Shown here piece by piece: positions 8,609 through 20,751 of a stretch of DNA of 64,000 bases (the stretch's first letter is position 1; each line of letters starts with the position of its first letter). Under the pieces are notes generated by a model that saw only the letters and a list, made by a program, of their open reading frames with translations, searched no databases and was not told the DNA's origin. The stretch lies in NCBI GenBank assembly GCA_010015745.1, contig ML978199.1, forward strand, positions 118,150 to 182,149, given 5' to 3'. The position numbers were made by a program, and so were the translations under genes. Origin of the DNA: Setomelanomma holmii (taxonomy: Eukaryota > Ascomycota > Dothideomycetes > Pleosporales > Phaeosphaeriaceae).

Positions 8609-11022
8609 CGTCGCGTGCTCGGACAGGCTGTCGAGCGAGAAATCGCGAAGCAAGTATTGTCAGTGCAAGGCTGATCGTATTGAACAGGGCATCGAAGTCA
8701 TTTTAACTTCCATCAAGCCCAACGCCGTGCCGTCGATATGGCGACCGCCTTCGGCTGGCTCACCGGTCGAACATGTCACATTTTGGTTTCTTCTCTTGGC
8801 ACGACGGTGTTTGCCTGCAAAGATCGCGAGACCAGGCAGTCTGGCCAATGAGAGATTGATCGCAGAGCGACTCATCCAATCCAACGCAGGCACGATGCAG
8901 TCTAGAACGCAAGCGGGAATGGATAAGTCTATTTCTGGTCCATGCGGGTCGCATTGAGATGGTGGCATGCAGGGGCTCGCGGGAGGCCTGATAGGGCTGC
9001 GATTTGGATCAGTTTTGCACTGCCTCTACAATTCATTGAAAGTATGACTGAGCGGAAATTTTGAGTAGAACTCGGCGCTCGAATTGTAGAGACTCATCCG
9101 CTTGATTGAAGTACTTGAAAGACATCGTGAACATCGTGGTGGAGTGGTGGTGGAACGACGATCCCATGCTGGCGGAAATTCAAGGCCGTTTGTGGCGTTC
9201 GGCGAGGAACGAAACACGAGAGATGCGAAGCTTGGCGACCCACAAGCTTCATGATTGAAGATTGTGCGCCTTGACTGTCACATGCTCCAGACCTTCCGCA
9301 TGAAGCTGTTCAGGTCCCAGCTCGACACGTTAATGACATCCTCTGCACGCATCACGCTCGTAAGCCACCTTCTGCGCCCTTTGCTACCTGCACCCGAAAT
9401 CTGGGCGTTCGCGACTCGTGCCGTGGTGCAAGACACGGTTCTGCAAGTCTGTAAAAGTTATCACTAGATTAAGCTCCAACTCAGAAGATATTGATCTCAT
9501 CATAATCAACTTCTTTCCAATGGTAAGCACGAAGATACCACAATTTCTAGTTCTGTTATCCCTTCCTGTAAGATGTGCTCGTCTCGAGCACTTCGGAGGC
9601 GATGCATACTTTCAAGCAGCATGCGCCAAGCACATGACTTATCAGAGCCATGAATTGATCGTCGATAAGAAAATCTGGTGGTGGCTATGTTGAAGAAGCA
9701 GAAGAGGCCGATGGAGGCGGCTGCAGCTCGCAATGTAAGAAAGGGCGCGCGGTGCTGGCCATATCATTGAAGCATACAGACACCATCGCGCAATGGAACA
9801 ACGAGCATTCTATACGACAAAGATGCAAAATACTGCATAGGAAGAAATGATAAGGTGAAGAGCGTGGCGGGTGCGGGCAGTGAGGCATGAGCCAATGAAT
9901 GAGCTAAGCCAATTCGGACTCTGGCGTCTTTGTACCTCCACGAAGCACATCACAAACGTATGACAGTTGCAACAGTCATCAAGCACCCATGCTCTTACGA
10001 CAACCAAGCCAGCAATGGGACGAACATACGTCGACCGCTGGATAGATTGTCCGGCAATTCGACGTACAATACTGTCCATTAGTACCACCTAGCGAGGAGT
10101 GCATGTCGTCGTCTAGTACCCGTGATATACATTGAGACTCTGTCTGTAGCTCTAGATGTAAGTACCATCCTTCCAGCTTGCAAATGAATGACCGAATGTA
10201 TGCAGTAAGTCAACTCTGTTCAGAAGCCTTGGTCGATGGCGATCTAGACTTGCACCCAATAGGTTCCTAGCGCTTGAACATACCGAATACAGCAGAAGTC
10301 TACGTTGCAGTCTATGCCTGGTTGCTCACATCAACTACCTTTCGACGGACTACAAGATCCTCGTAAAGTCTCATGTAAGGCTATCTCTTTGACTTTGAAT
10401 TCGTCAATTGTTACTCAAACATCGCGACAGAAAATGCTGGATTCTACCGAGCCTCCGCCGCAAATCCAAGAAATTTCGATAAGTGAAGTCTTACGAAGGG
10501 TAGAGTATACCAGCTTGAGTGAAGAAGACATAAACACCAACAAAATGGGTCGATGAGGTTGCATAAGAGATTATAAGTACGTGCAAATCCGTCCAGGCAA
10601 ATAGCAATATCTATAAATTGCAGGTACTAACTGAAATCATAGACGACTTTCTTCAGAGTCATCTCATATGGCTCGTCGTCAACCACAATGACAATATACG
10701 AGTAAAAAATAGCTTTGACTCTGACGAAGATTATAACTCGACTAGCGTTTATGCTAAGATAGGAGGCATTCAAATCACAGAGGGCAGAAAGAATATGGGA
10801 AGGGATTTTCCAGAGGAAGATGTGGCTCAAAGAGGTACGGGTATAAGCATAATCCAGAGAAGCTTAGAAAGGCGATCGAATATGCTTCGTGAGAGGTTAT
10901 GACGGAGGATTCGGAAAAAGTGAGAAGAGAGAGTTTGATCACGGAACAGGAGTTGAAGACAGCTTTAAGCTTATTAAATACGAATGATAAGGTCGAACTG
11001 TAACGCACCCAGTAATGTGAGA
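8609..11022. other. Gene-poor stretch, AT-richer between about 10,560 and 11,010
   Basis: No gene could be supported in 2.4 kb. Between about 10,560 and 11,010 the base composition turns clearly AT-richer. A 94-codon open frame there (10,618-10,902, acidic, rich in N, D and E) has no recognisable motif and no matching exon nearby. It may be a relic of a degraded repeat, but no terminal repeats were seen. Confidence 0.4.
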
Positions 11023-11352
11023 CTACGAGCACTGCGCGACGTCCTCAACCTCTAGTAGTGCGTCCAGCACATGCGTTCTCCTGCGCGATCTAGCAACTGC
11101 CCAAGTCTCGTTGTGTCTGTTCGAAGCTTCCAATGTAACTACCCAACCCACTTTGCCTGCAATCTCGGATGCAGTACATTCCACCCTCACCTTTCGACAC
11201 TCGGGATGACGGTTTTCATAGATCTCTAGATTCAGGTCAGCACCTGGGCAGGTAGAGTGCTCGAGAAACAAGCTGCTGTGTGCATACTCACGCTTGATTC
11301 GCGCAATGAGACGCCTCTCGTCCGTAGAGATTGGTTCATGCCACGCCTGCAT
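11023..11352 (-). CDS. Small two-exon protein of unknown function
   Basis: Model: complement(11023..11243, 11292..11352), 93 aa. The intron 11291-11244 begins GTGAGTATGC, carries GTGCTGAC near its end and removes a phase-1 break, joining RLIARIKR to ADLNLEIYENRHP. The start has a good ACC-ATG context. The protein is basic/acidic mixed, ending in a helix-like LDALLEVEDVAQ. No family recognised. The clean splice signals and coherent protein support a real gene; a longer form with upstream exons cannot be excluded. Confidence 0.5.
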   Translation of the reverse strand: MQAWHEPISTDERRLIARIKREYAHSSLFLEHSTCPGADLNLEIYENRHPECRKVRVECTASEIAGKVGWVVTLEASNRHNETWAVARSRRRTHVLDALLEVEDVAQCS

Positions 11353-12006
11353 GGTGCGTAAGAATAGTTCGGGAAAGGCTTAGGGAAAGGGCGGTAGATG
11401 TCAGTGCAGTACCGTAACGAGTGTGTATTTCAATGAAGATCCGAGAAGCAGAGAGAGAGAGAGAGATGTGAGTAGATTTACTACCTTCATTCCTTGTTCG
11501 TAGACCTCTAGGCTAGATGACTCCTTATGCAGTGATTTATTATCATGACTGCGGCGATGTGGCGCAAGAAAGGTGTGTATGACTGGGAGAGAAGCGATGA
11601 CGTTCTGGTAGAACTTGATGACAGTGCAGAAGATCCATATAAGAAGGCTTTCCGTTAGCACGTAGAGGGACCACTTGAGCATTTCTAGCAGAATTGAGTA
11701 CTTTGTAGAACGAAATCTCCGAATACTTCTCGTCTACTCACAATCATCTCAAGGTCAGCGCGCCTTTGAGCAGGACACTGTACTCTGTACTTAATCAGCG
11801 GCATTCTATCAGGGTACGCACTATAGCCAATTACCGCCGTCTCGTCACGGTCTCTCCTTTGAGGATCGTACGAGCACGTCCTCTATCTTAGAGGCTCCCG
11901 CAGGCAACGACTTCGTTACGCCCACGGACCAATAACTTGCTGACGCAGTCTGCCGTATGTAACGTGTCCCAACTTGAAGATAAATCGGCATCTGTACTGA
12001 TGATAG
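11353..12006. other. Intergenic, no supported gene
   Basis: Contains the GA microsatellite. A possible intron at 11,955-12,006 (GTATGTAACG to CTGATGATAG) would belong to the doubtful exon that follows. No complete gene model could be built. Confidence 0.35.
11451..11466. repeat. (GA)8 microsatellite
   Basis: Eight GA units in a row, in non-coding sequence upstream of the small minus-strand gene. Confidence 0.85.
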
Positions 12007-12402
12007 AGACGCACAGACAAGTTCCGCGAGCTTCACGCCGATGCCATCGCATTGCTCAACATCGACAAACTCACCGGCGTTCATACTACGCGATTCCACG
12101 AGGCCACTGATGGAGATCACGTCCCAAAACAGCACGGGGCTAACCTAGAAGCTACCACGCGTGACCGCAGTGGCTCATGCTCTCTCGTGTTGGATGTTTT
12201 CAGAGCTTCCAAGATAGACTTGCGCGAGTTTGGCGCGACGCGAAACCGCGCCCTGTTTGAATTACAACGAAAGATTTATGATTGGAAAATCGATATGGAG
12301 CATGCGCTAGGATTGTTCAGGGAATGGGGAGCTGCACCTACTTCAGAGCCTGTGAAGTTGCGCGCCTATCCTGTCTGGGATCCTAATTCCAGCATAGTGT
12401 AA
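12007..12402 (+). CDS. Possible terminal exon of an unrecognised gene
   Basis: An open frame of 131 codons starts right after a plausible intron end (CTGATGATAG at 11,997-12,006) and ends with TAA. Its amino-acid make-up is protein-like (for example 'LFELQRKIYDWKIDMEHAL', helical). The upstream exon is not resolved because the frame before the intron soon meets a stop. It could be a real 3' exon, a gene relic or chance. Confidence 0.25.
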   Translation, partial: RRTDKFRELHADAIALLNIDKLTGVHTTRFHEATDGDHVPKQHGANLEATTRDRSGSCSLVLDVFRASKIDLREFGATRNRALFELQRKIYDWKIDMEHALGLFREWGAAPTSEPVKLRAYPVWDPNSSIV

Positions 12403-13061
12403 GAGAATGACAATTGCTGACCAGAACATTGAACTTGAACAAGTCGTGTTGCCAGGAGTTGGAGACACCACCGATCGCAGCTTTTTGAATGAATATAAGC
12501 GCCCTTATCGATCTTCGGTCTTCTCGGGTTGAGCGTTCTCCGAGCTCAGAGAGTTCGAAGCCCTGTACTCTCCATTGAAGGAACTTCCATCTCTGACCCT
12601 GTACCCTGGCACCCTAGCCTGGGCCTGTAGCCTACATAATGCGAGCATGAATGCTTCAAGGCTCCCGTAATATTGCAGATTCTATCTTCCGCGCGCAGTG
12701 GGAATCGATTTAGAAAGTAGGCAGCGGCGCAAATTGTCGATAATGCGGCTCCCGCCCCCATCCTCATCCTCGCGTCGCTCATGGTGGGGTCAATTTTTCC
12801 TAAAACGTAACCCCAATGCGGCTCCGCTCACGAAACCCACATTACCTCCAAAACACGCACGATTGCACCATACGCAAGGGAGTCGCAAGCCGCGCAATAT
12901 GCGTGCGATTGGTGCGCAAGTCCGGTGAGGGGCGGTGCGGGTGCGTGTATAGGGTATATAGGTAGGTACTTGTTGTGCAGGTTGTTGTTGGAAGCTGCTG
13001 AACGTCAATCACCTCCAACCTTACCTTCGAAATCGCAAAATTTCGTACCGAAAACCTTACC
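12403..13061. other. Upstream region of the GFA-type gene
   Basis: No coding sequence seen. A TATATAGG element at about 12,955-12,962, roughly 100 bp before the GFA-type ATG, followed by a pyrimidine- and A-rich leader, looks like a core promoter. Confidence 0.4.
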
Positions 13062-13637
13062 ATGGCGCCATCAATTCATCCTCTGATCGATAACGGCAAC
13101 CAGAAAGGTGAACCAAACTTCTCAGGAGGGACCCTACATTGCCACTGCCCCACCAACAAAGTCGAAGTCACACTGTCCAGCAACGTCCTACACAACCACG
13201 CCTGCGGCTGTTCCAAATGCTGGAAACCCTCCAATGCACTCTTCTCCGTCGTAGGCGTCATTCCCACCGACAAGCTCCGCGTAACCGCCAACGCGCACAA
13301 ACTGCACATTGTCGACCCCAGCGCCGCGATCCAGCGCAACGCATGTAAAGAGTGCGGGGTGCACTTGTTCGGCCGGATTGAACAGGATCATGCGTTCAAG
13401 GGATTGGATTTCGTGCATGTCGAGTTGAGTGATGAGAAAGGGTGGCAGGAGCCGCAGTTTGCGGCGTTTGTGAGCAGTATTATTGAGCAGGGGTTTGAGC
13501 CGAGTGGTATTGAGGGTGTGAGGGAGAAGTTCAGGGAAGCTGGGTTGCAGACGTATGATGTGTTGAGTCCGGCGTTGATGGATGTTATCGCGACGTATAC
13601 CGGGAAGAAGAATGGGAAGTTGAGTTCGAAGTTGTAG
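13062..13637 (+). CDS. GFA/CENP-V family zinc protein (glutathione-dependent formaldehyde-activating type)
   Basis: Single exon, 191 aa, matching the length of S-(hydroxymethyl)glutathione synthase-like proteins. The zinc-binding pattern of the Mss4-like beta fold is complete: CHC at 27-29, CGCSKC at 48-53 and CKEC at 95-98. The FxR motif (LFGRIE) follows, and the C-terminus carries the typical '[28 protein letters not shown]' style region. Members are annotated as condensing formaldehyde with glutathione ahead of the GSH-dependent formaldehyde dehydrogenase. For many fungal paralogues the true substrate is unproven. The protein has no signal peptide and should be cytosolic. Confidence 0.9.
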   Translation: MAPSIHPLIDNGNQKGEPNFSGGTLHCHCPTNKVEVTLSSNVLHNHACGCSKCWKPSNALFSVVGVIPTDKLRVTANAHKLHIVDPSAAIQRNACKECGVHLFGRIEQDHAFKGLDFVHVELSDEKGWQEPQFAAFVSSIIEQGFEPSGIEGVREKFREAGLQTYDVLSPALMDVIATYTGKKNGKLSSKL

Positions 13638-13836
13638 ACTTGAAGATAGACACACGTGCTCAAGAGTGTGCTTGACATGACGCTGCTCCAATTTATATAA
13701 AAATCGATCGTGCATGAGCACCACATTGTCGCGCAAGAATAGACTTGAGTGTCTTTTTGGACCAAGCTCACCAATTCCAGTCTATTATCACCCTGATGGC
13801 CACGTCCTGCCATGTTATCTGAGCTAGGCCTATCCT

Positions 13837-14611
13837 CTAGGCCCAGGCAATTTCGGCCTCCAAATAGCCATCGGCGCCACTGTACGGTCCAACAACTCGT
13901 GTATTGGCAGCGTCCTCAGCATCATAGTCGTAGAAGTATTGCCACTTGATGTTGATCTTTAGGTATGGCAGCCAACGGTTGTGAACGCAAATCTCGTACG
14001 CCATGACGAGTGCTCAAGAAAGGTTTTTCGCCTTCTGTAGTCGATAACTCTGCAGACTGCAACGGGAAATGGCTTCCAGAGATCATCGCCGTAAGTGAAT
14101 ATGAGGTACAGTCTCTTCGCATTGAGATTCGCATCTGCGCACTTCCTGAGCAAGGGCAGAAGATCAAAACCTGATTCTGGTGTCGTGTTCAGAGAAACCT
14201 CGAGGTTACCGAAAATATCCTGCTCCGACGCTCCGTGCGGTTGCAGAAACGTAGTCCAGAAGGCGGCAACATCATGAATCGAGATGAGATATCTTGTCGA
14301 GGCTTGATATGCTGGAGACACTCGGATCGTAACCGTCGACACGTTTATGTCAAGCCTAGCCATTGCCGATTGAGGAAGATCCAGTCACGCATCGACGCAG
14401 TTTGGCGTGGAACTGTCCAGTTGTCTGGATTCGGCCGGCCAATGAGTGGAATGACCTCATCTTCAAGAGCGAGTGAGAAGATGTGGTTGCGCAATTCTGT
14501 AGGGCCGTCAGCAAACCCTACAATTTCACTCTTAGCCGCGCGTATACCTCCAGCCAGACGCTACAGACGCGAGTCCTGCGATCGAGGCGACATCGAGTCG
14601 GCGGTCCGCAT
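13837..14611 (-). pseudogene. LRNxIY-family copy 1, dead
   Basis: Exon 1 (14611-14548) starts MRTADSMSP but has an in-frame TAG at 14563-14561 where sister copies have Leu. A 51-nt intron (14547-14497) splits the Glu codon of the ELRN motif, as in the sister copies. Exon 2 opens with ELRNHIFSLALEDE. Near 14,350 the block that should read like 'LTQTCRQLRSE' is missing and the frame changes just after LGLT. A second one-base slip occurs near 14,010 inside FLEALV, after which the C-terminus reads on to TAG at 13837-13839. Three separate lesions show it is a pseudogene. The family is F-box-like in its N-terminus; its function is unknown. Confidence 0.7.
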
Positions 14612-14961
14612 GATTGATGAACGTCGGGCTTCCTGCTCTTCGGAGGATAAAGCTAGTAGTGTCGGGGTAAGTGATCGTCCGAAAATAGAAATTGTAAGGT
14701 GGAAATGAGAGTGAAGAAGACAATGTCGAGATGTTGTTTTGACGCATGTGGAAAGTGCAATGACATAATCTGCAAACGACAGGAAAGTGCAATCAGTGTA
14801 ATTAGTATTCTACAATCTATCGTTCGTCTGGTCTCGAACCGAAGATTGAAGCTCGAAGAATGAAGGGACACGGACCTCGTTTTTGGTCTTACTCAGGCGC
14901 AGCAGATCTCTAGGTGATGTTTAAGAGCTGGCATATCGATACCCATGATCTTCTCCCATGC
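14612..14961. other. Spacer between LRNxIY copies 1 and 2
   Basis: No coding sequence or repeat seen. As both copies are on the minus strand, this should contain the old promoter of copy 1. Confidence 0.5.
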
Positions 14962-15706
14962 TTATCGTACGAGAATCTTCCTAATATAGATCCAATTTTC
15001 TCGTGGACCACAGGGTAGATCAAGTAACATGCACGCGTCGAAGCCCTCGATCAGTCTACACGTGTAATGGGGCGGTTTTATGTATGCCGATTTGAGCGTC
15101 ATTCGAGGAAAAACGAAGAATGGATCCTCGATGTCGACCTCAAAGCCAGTGACCCACTCGTCGAAGAAGCATTTCCACCTCTTGGGATGGACGACATTGC
15201 AAAGAGCTTCGAAATTTTTCTCAGAGCCTCCTATACTGCGCCGGTAAGGAAACCGTATGTAGAGTCTCTTGACATCTTCGTTGACCCGTGCACAGAACGT
15301 GAGTAGTGGCAGAAGGTCGACCGTGACATCTTCCGTGGCGTCTGCCAGCACGACCTTAATGTGACGTGGGAATAGCTGCGGTTAACATCGGCGCCTGAGC
15401 AGAACGAGTTCCAGAATGGCATTACGTCAACTATGCCGACTCTAAAGATCGTGATGGCGAGGTATATGGGAAGGTACTCTGATCGAAGTTGTCGGCATGT
15501 CCGACCCAAGCTAAAGAACTCCCAGGCCTTAGTCTCGCGCGCGTATTTGTAGATTCGATTCCGCAGCTCTATGCTAAAGTCAGTCACCACGTTGGCAATC
15601 AAGTGAGGCTGTGTATACCACCAGAAAGGCGCAGCAAAGGCGAGAGCTCAGCATTCGTGTGCGCTGCCGGTGCAGTCTGGACGCTGCCAAGATTGTTCAA
15701 AGACAT
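14962..15706 (-). pseudogene. LRNxIY-family copy 2, one frameshift
   Basis: Exon 1 is 15706-15619, starting MSLNNLGSVQ and ending LLRLSG. The 50-nt intron 15618-15569 again splits the Glu of ELRN, joining to ELRNRIYKYARE. 'GRTCRQLRSEYLPIYL' follows. Near 15,365 the frame must change by one base for the rest, 'VVLADATEDVTVDLLPLL', to join. That segment aligns by eye with copy 1. A 32-nt GT-AG interval there would restore the frame but is shorter than any intron in this window, so a single-base lesion (or sequencing error) is preferred. Otherwise the gene is complete to TAA at 14962-14964. Confidence 0.6.
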
Positions 15707-16243
15707 GAATGCCTTGTGCTTGTCGGTTGCGCAAGGACACCGGTCGATGAGTTGGTGGTACCCGCACGGCTGCACTAAGGAGTAGCCTGCCGTCGTGCGC
15801 GGTGGCAGCCTTTGAGGTCGTTGTTGTGTACGAGAGCTGACTCTAGACCAGGAATGGAGTTGTATGGAAAGAGGCTGAGTGAGAGGAGGTGGAAGAACGG
15901 GTGAGGCACGTGCGGAGTAGAGAAGGAAACAATGACGTAACTGCAATAGTGATGGAAGATATAGTCGGGAAAAGGTGAAGGTGCGATCAGAAAATGGTAT
16001 CATTGCTTGGCTGAACTTGCAGCTGTACTAAAAAGCGCACGAGGGCGCGGAAGAAGATCTATGCAAGGCTGCCACCAAGCTGTATGCAGTGCAAGACTCA
16101 GACATGCCTGGATCCAGGCTATTGCGGATCAACAGACATCGAGCAAAAAAAAAACCACCCGCCCAAACCCCGACCCAGTATATGTTGTACAAACGCCAAT
16201 TGGCAAACGTGGTGACACAATCGTGTCAAAAGAAACAGGATGA
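15707..16243. other. Intergenic between LRNxIY copy 2 and the C2-domain gene
   Basis: Presumed promoter of copy 2 and 3' flank of the C2-domain gene. No motif or coding sequence recognised apart from a nine-A run near 16,145. Confidence 0.5.
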
Positions 16244-19179
16244 TTAGAAGCCGTACTGACGCCTGGCCTGTGCTCTAGGCCTTCGTCCACCACTGCCGGG
16301 ACCAATGTCGATGCTCTGCAGCTCGAGACTGAGCGCCATGTCTTCGTTCTGCACCGGCATCCCAGCTTGCAACGGGATCTTCGCTGGAATGGGAGGTGCA
16401 GCAGAGTGTCTCCGACCATCGTGGCCATAGCTTGGGTTGCTGCCGTAGCTGTTTGGGTTGTGCCGCTCTCGAAGCACATGAGAATCAGGATGAGGGATGT
16501 ACGACTGCGAATTCTGCGACGAGTGCTGCTCGTAGGATGGACGCGGGCTGCGTTTCTGCAACGTGTTGCGACCTCCGGAGCCTGGTGGTGTGGCGTCATG
16601 GTCTGCGAGTACCACTGCACCATTGTGAGCGGGAGAGCCGCGATTGCTGAAGTCGTGCCTCGAGGTGACAAGAGCATTGCTACCAGGCGACTCGGAGGGT
16701 GTATCACCAAACGTTTGGCTCGCAGCATGCCGAATGCGTTCCCGTGCTTCGCGATCCCGCCTGTACTTCTCCTCGCGCTGTTTCGCTGCCTCAATGTCCC
16801 TCGAGCCATTCAGCTGAGCCCTAGATCGAGCCGGCTTGTCCTTCACCATGCCCTTTGGCGTTGGTTCAGGTGCCCAATTGTCGATTGGAAGATGATCCGA
16901 GGCATCGACGACACGTCCGCTAAAGGTGACAATCTGGCCCTTATCATTGTACTCCATTCGACTGCCGGGGCGCTCATCTTCATCCGAGTTGCCTGGTACT
17001 GGTGACTTCGAGACCCTCGGGTTGTACACATCGAAGCTGTCCGGATTGAATGCGACGCCTGACAACCGACGCTCGCCATAGTCTTCCATAGGCGGAGGAC
17101 GTGGCGACACAGACTTCCGCGTTGGCATGCTTCGCGTCGGCCCTCTAGACGTACGGTCATCGACTGGATTTGGCGAATATCTCGGGCTGACACCCGGGCT
17201 AGTAGCTCGCGGCTTATAGACCGCGGGTTCGTGCACGGGCGAGGTACGTCGAGGCTGCTCTGGAGGGTCGTGCGGATAGTATGGCGAGTCGTACGAAGGC
17301 AGTGACTGCTGATGTACCAACTCTTGTGATTGCACGTGGTTGTCGTACTGGGAAGCCGAACGGTACTCGGCAGGCTCTGAGTACTGTCGCAAACGTGGAG
17401 GTGTTTCGTACAAAGGCGGCGGTGCCTGATAAGCTACCATATCGCGCGACAAATCAAGACCTGCCACCAGACTCGCAGGCAAGGCCGAAGTCTCTTGTCG
17501 CAGAGGGGACGGTACCATTGCATCGCGTGACTCTGGTCGGCTTGGCGGATGAGAAGATCCGCGAGGATACGTCATGCGTCGCTCGGACGGCGTTTGACGG
17601 ACATAGTCGTCGTGCGTATATGGGTTCGGCTGGCTGTATGAAGCCTGCTGCGGGTCCTCTCGGTAGCGGTTGATGTTCAACGGCGCGGGACTGTCTTCCT
17701 GATACTGCCTTGGACTCTCCTGGGCTGGATGCGGCAGAGTGCTGGCATTCCTCCGGTGTGCTGGCGGTGGCGGCGGGATGTCGTCCTCGTCCTCCACCAT
17801 CGGCTGCATGGCACTTCGCCTGCGGTGTGAAGCTCCTTCGTCATAGGGCGAAGGGAGGTAGCCCTGGCTGTCCGAGTGATACTGCTCGTGCGGCGACATG
17901 CCTCCGGGGCTGCGGTCATGGCTGCGACTTGGGCGGAGTGGTGCAACCTGGTATGCAGGGTCCTGATAAGGGTCCTGGGAGTACGAGACGATTTGATTCG
18001 ACTCTTGATACTCGAGATACTGCTGCTGGTGCGGATGAGACTCGTATGTATGCTGTGTTGGCACGGCCGGCGCGGAGTGGATGTGGAGCGACTCGAGCTG
18101 ATGTGGTTGCAGACTTCCTCGCGATGATTGATAGTCATCTTGAGACATGGTCCTTTGTGCAGGCTCCCTCAAGCGCTGTGGTACTGCATTGCCAGGCTGC
18201 ACCTCGTAAGGCTTAGGCGCTGCATACGACATGTCGAAGCTTTCGCCATTCTGTTGGGCAATGTTGGTGAGAGAAGGACGGGGATTGTGTGGGGTATATG
18301 GATCCTGAGGTGCTTGCTGGCGCTGTGGCGTGTTGTTATTGGACACAGGCGTGCCGTTGATTGGCGATGCATCCGGCAATGGTCGACGCGTTGGAGTCTC
18401 TGCTTGCTGGCTGCTGCGTTGCTGCACAGGTGCCCGTTCTTGTGGCTGCTGATGGCGAGGCGAGCCCAGCTCACGTGGTCCAGCTCGAACACCTCGCAGA
18501 CCGCGGGGCTCTGGGGCATTGTTTGGTGATGGCGACGCGCCTGTAGGATCAGATGGCAAAGGTCTCCTCTTCACGGGCTTGCTTTCGCGCGGTCCACCAA
18601 GTGCTGGACTCTGACCGTCGGGACGCGCAGATTCCTTCCTCGCCTCTACCACCGGCTTCTCAGCTTTTGGCCGGGTGTCGTAGTAGGTGAGCTCGATGCG
18701 GATCTCGCCAGCGTATTTGCCCTTGCAGTTCAGCGGGTGCCAGTCGTCGCTTTGTCCTCCACCTGGTGTGATGACAGCCTCGAGATTCGCCCAGCATTCT
18801 CCAATCAGCTCAGTCTTCTTGTCGTCGTTGAATACAGAGACCTTGAGGCGGTGGTAGTCGGGCGAGTCGTGCACGGTGAAGCGCAGTTCCTGGTCCCTGA
18901 TTATGTCAGTCTAGCCTTGCTGAAGTCAAATGCGTGTACTCACCACTTGGGCGTCTGTCCTCCGCGCTTGTCAGTCTTTGTCTTCTTTGCTTCCTTGCCG
19001 AGTCGGGCGGCGCAGTATGGGTCTTGTTTCCCCATGGTACGCTTGTTGGGCAGGTTCCTGGCGCGGTCCATGATAACAACCAGCGTGCCAATCACAGGCC
19101 CGTCGACTGTCATGTCTGAAAAGATGCCCGCAGTGTGGGCGCCGCCAAATGCAGCCAAATTGACTGCCTTAGTAGCCAT
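16244..19179 (-). CDS. C2-domain protein, ingression protein Fic1/Inn1-like
   Basis: Model: complement(16244..18896, 18944..19179), 962 aa. The intron 18943-18897 (GTGAGTACAC to AATCAG) is phase 2 and restores the Trp of TPKW-DQELRF. Residues about 25-150 form a C2 domain (GTLVVIMDRARNLPNKRTMG, QDPYC, then 'WDQELRFTVHD'), followed by 'GKYAGEIRIELTYYDTRP'. The remaining 800 residues are disordered, rich in P, S, Q and R, with many PxxP motifs and a short conserved C-terminus. This layout is that of yeast Inn1 and fission-yeast Fic1. Those proteins link the plasma membrane to the actomyosin ring through C2 and to SH3 proteins of septation (Hof1/Cdc15, Cyk3) through PxxP motifs. A septum-formation role is inferred from that family. 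Confidence 0.85.
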
Positions 19180-20257
19180 GATGTTGCAATTGCTCTGTTG
19201 CAGCCTTATCGCAGGTCCAAGTCACTGCGTATGAGCAGGCGGTATGTGGCGGGTGGGTTGGTGAAGGCGAAATGAACGTCGCTACCGGTCATGGGCTGCG
19301 ATTGCAAGACGGCGAAAGAACGGCAGCGAGGAGGAATGCAAGCCCGCAGAAAGGTGTATGTCGAGTGTCGTCGTAGCGGCGTGCTGCGCAGATGTCTCGC
19401 ATGTTTGTTGATGTGCGTCTCTAGTGTGGCTGGCACCAGCCCCAGCCTCACAGCACCCACTAGCTCCGCGCGATTGCCCACTAATCAGCCTCCGTTCCCT
19501 CTGCGACCGCTGTACCTTGCAGGCACAAGACATAAAATTCCTGAATTAGATCCGTCTTCTCTGCGAACTACAGATCGCACTGAATCACATGCGAACCAGC
19601 CTATGGCATTCTCCCAATTCTTCGTGGCTGGGCGTGCAACTGCCGCTTGCCGTCCATTGCGCAACACATCCACTCTGTCAGATTTCGGATGCAGCGGCTG
19701 GCTGTGATGAGTTCGATGGCAATGCAGGATCCGCCATACGCGTATCAGAGTATGCGGGTGGTACGTATACTCAGAAAGGAGTTTGTCATCTTGCTGCGCA
19801 ATGTACGCGGTGTTTTGCTGGGCAGCAAAAATTGGTCTCAAACAACATGAGAAATTGATTTGTGCTCTCGCTACGTGCCACGCAGTTAGGATAAGAATCT
19901 AGTCGGATAAGAACCTTGACATAATATAGATTGACCAGGGTCAAGTCTTGGAAGGAATGGTGTTGTTGTCATGTCGATGCTTGAGACAGTCCCACTGAGG
20001 TTGCAGCAAGGATCCCGTGGATCTCCCGCAATTGAATCGTACGACGAAACATGTTTCTTGACAACCGCACGGTCTTCCTCGCAATCTGGAGGAGGCTGGG
20101 TTGATAAGGATTGAGATCGAGTTGTTCAGTCATCCAGGGAAAAACAAAGCAGATTGGTGATTAGCTTACTCCGTACTACACCTGATCATATCCAGTGGGA
20201 CAGAGCTGAAGGCTAGGTTAGCGACAAGTCTATTGGGCACTGAAGTCCTACTAGCAT
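19180..20257. other. Intergenic upstream of the C2-domain gene
   Basis: No supported coding sequence in about 1.1 kb. It should include the C2-gene promoter. Confidence 0.5.
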
Positions 20258-20575
20258 TTATGTTATACATACAATCCGCTTCTCAAAGTCGCGCGAAGGT
20301 ACACATGCCCCTTCAGAATAAATTCCGAGTAAAGAGGCTCCAGTGTCCCATCGAAGCTGAACATGGCGCGGTATCTGGCAGTTGTCTTTGGTGCTTTCTT
20401 TACTTGGAGTAAGAAATGGTCGTTGACAACACTGTTCCAATCGAGGAATCTTGTGCTGTGACGCATCTTCTCGCCCAACAGTATCTACAAATCTACGACG
20501 AGCCCAGCTTGTAGCCGCTTCAGACTTGACATCAGCTGGACGAATGTGCCGATTGATGTATGAATTGTAGGTACA
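20258..20575 (-). pseudogene. Frameshifted coding relic, family unknown
   Basis: On the minus strand one frame reads 'YNSYINRHIRPADVKSEA' style protein from about 20,560. Near 20,470 the coding character passes to another frame, which gives RFLDWNSVVNDHFLLQVKKA and then 'FSFDGTLEPLYSEFILKG' before its stop. Both pieces look like real protein, but no start codon, intron or family could be fixed. Best read as the remnant of a gene with a one-base slip; chance is possible. Confidence 0.3.
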
Positions 20576-20751
20576 ATGACTCGTGCTTTTTGCCTGGCCT
20601 GGCCAAGTGTGCTTGTCTCGTGACAGCGCGTCGCACCTTCCCCGCGCTACTCACCCATCAACACCACCATGACATTGCGCGCGCAGATTAACACACCACA
20701 TATGCAGCGATATCACCACGTACACCACACGAGCCAGATGGACCGATCACG

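Noticed and set aside
9255..10902. Short open frames in the gene-poor region as small secreted proteins
   Set aside because: None has a signal peptide, a cysteine pattern or a splice-linked partner exon; length alone is not support.
15353..15390. A 32-nt GT-AG interval in LRNxIY copy 2 that would restore the reading frame
   Set aside because: It is shorter than any intron supported in the window and lacks a branch site. Comparison with copy 1 places real coding sequence there. A one-base lesion explains it better.
16367..18216. Several plus-strand open frames inside the C2-domain gene
   Set aside because: They overlap a well-supported 962-residue minus-strand protein, differ in codon texture and have no motif.
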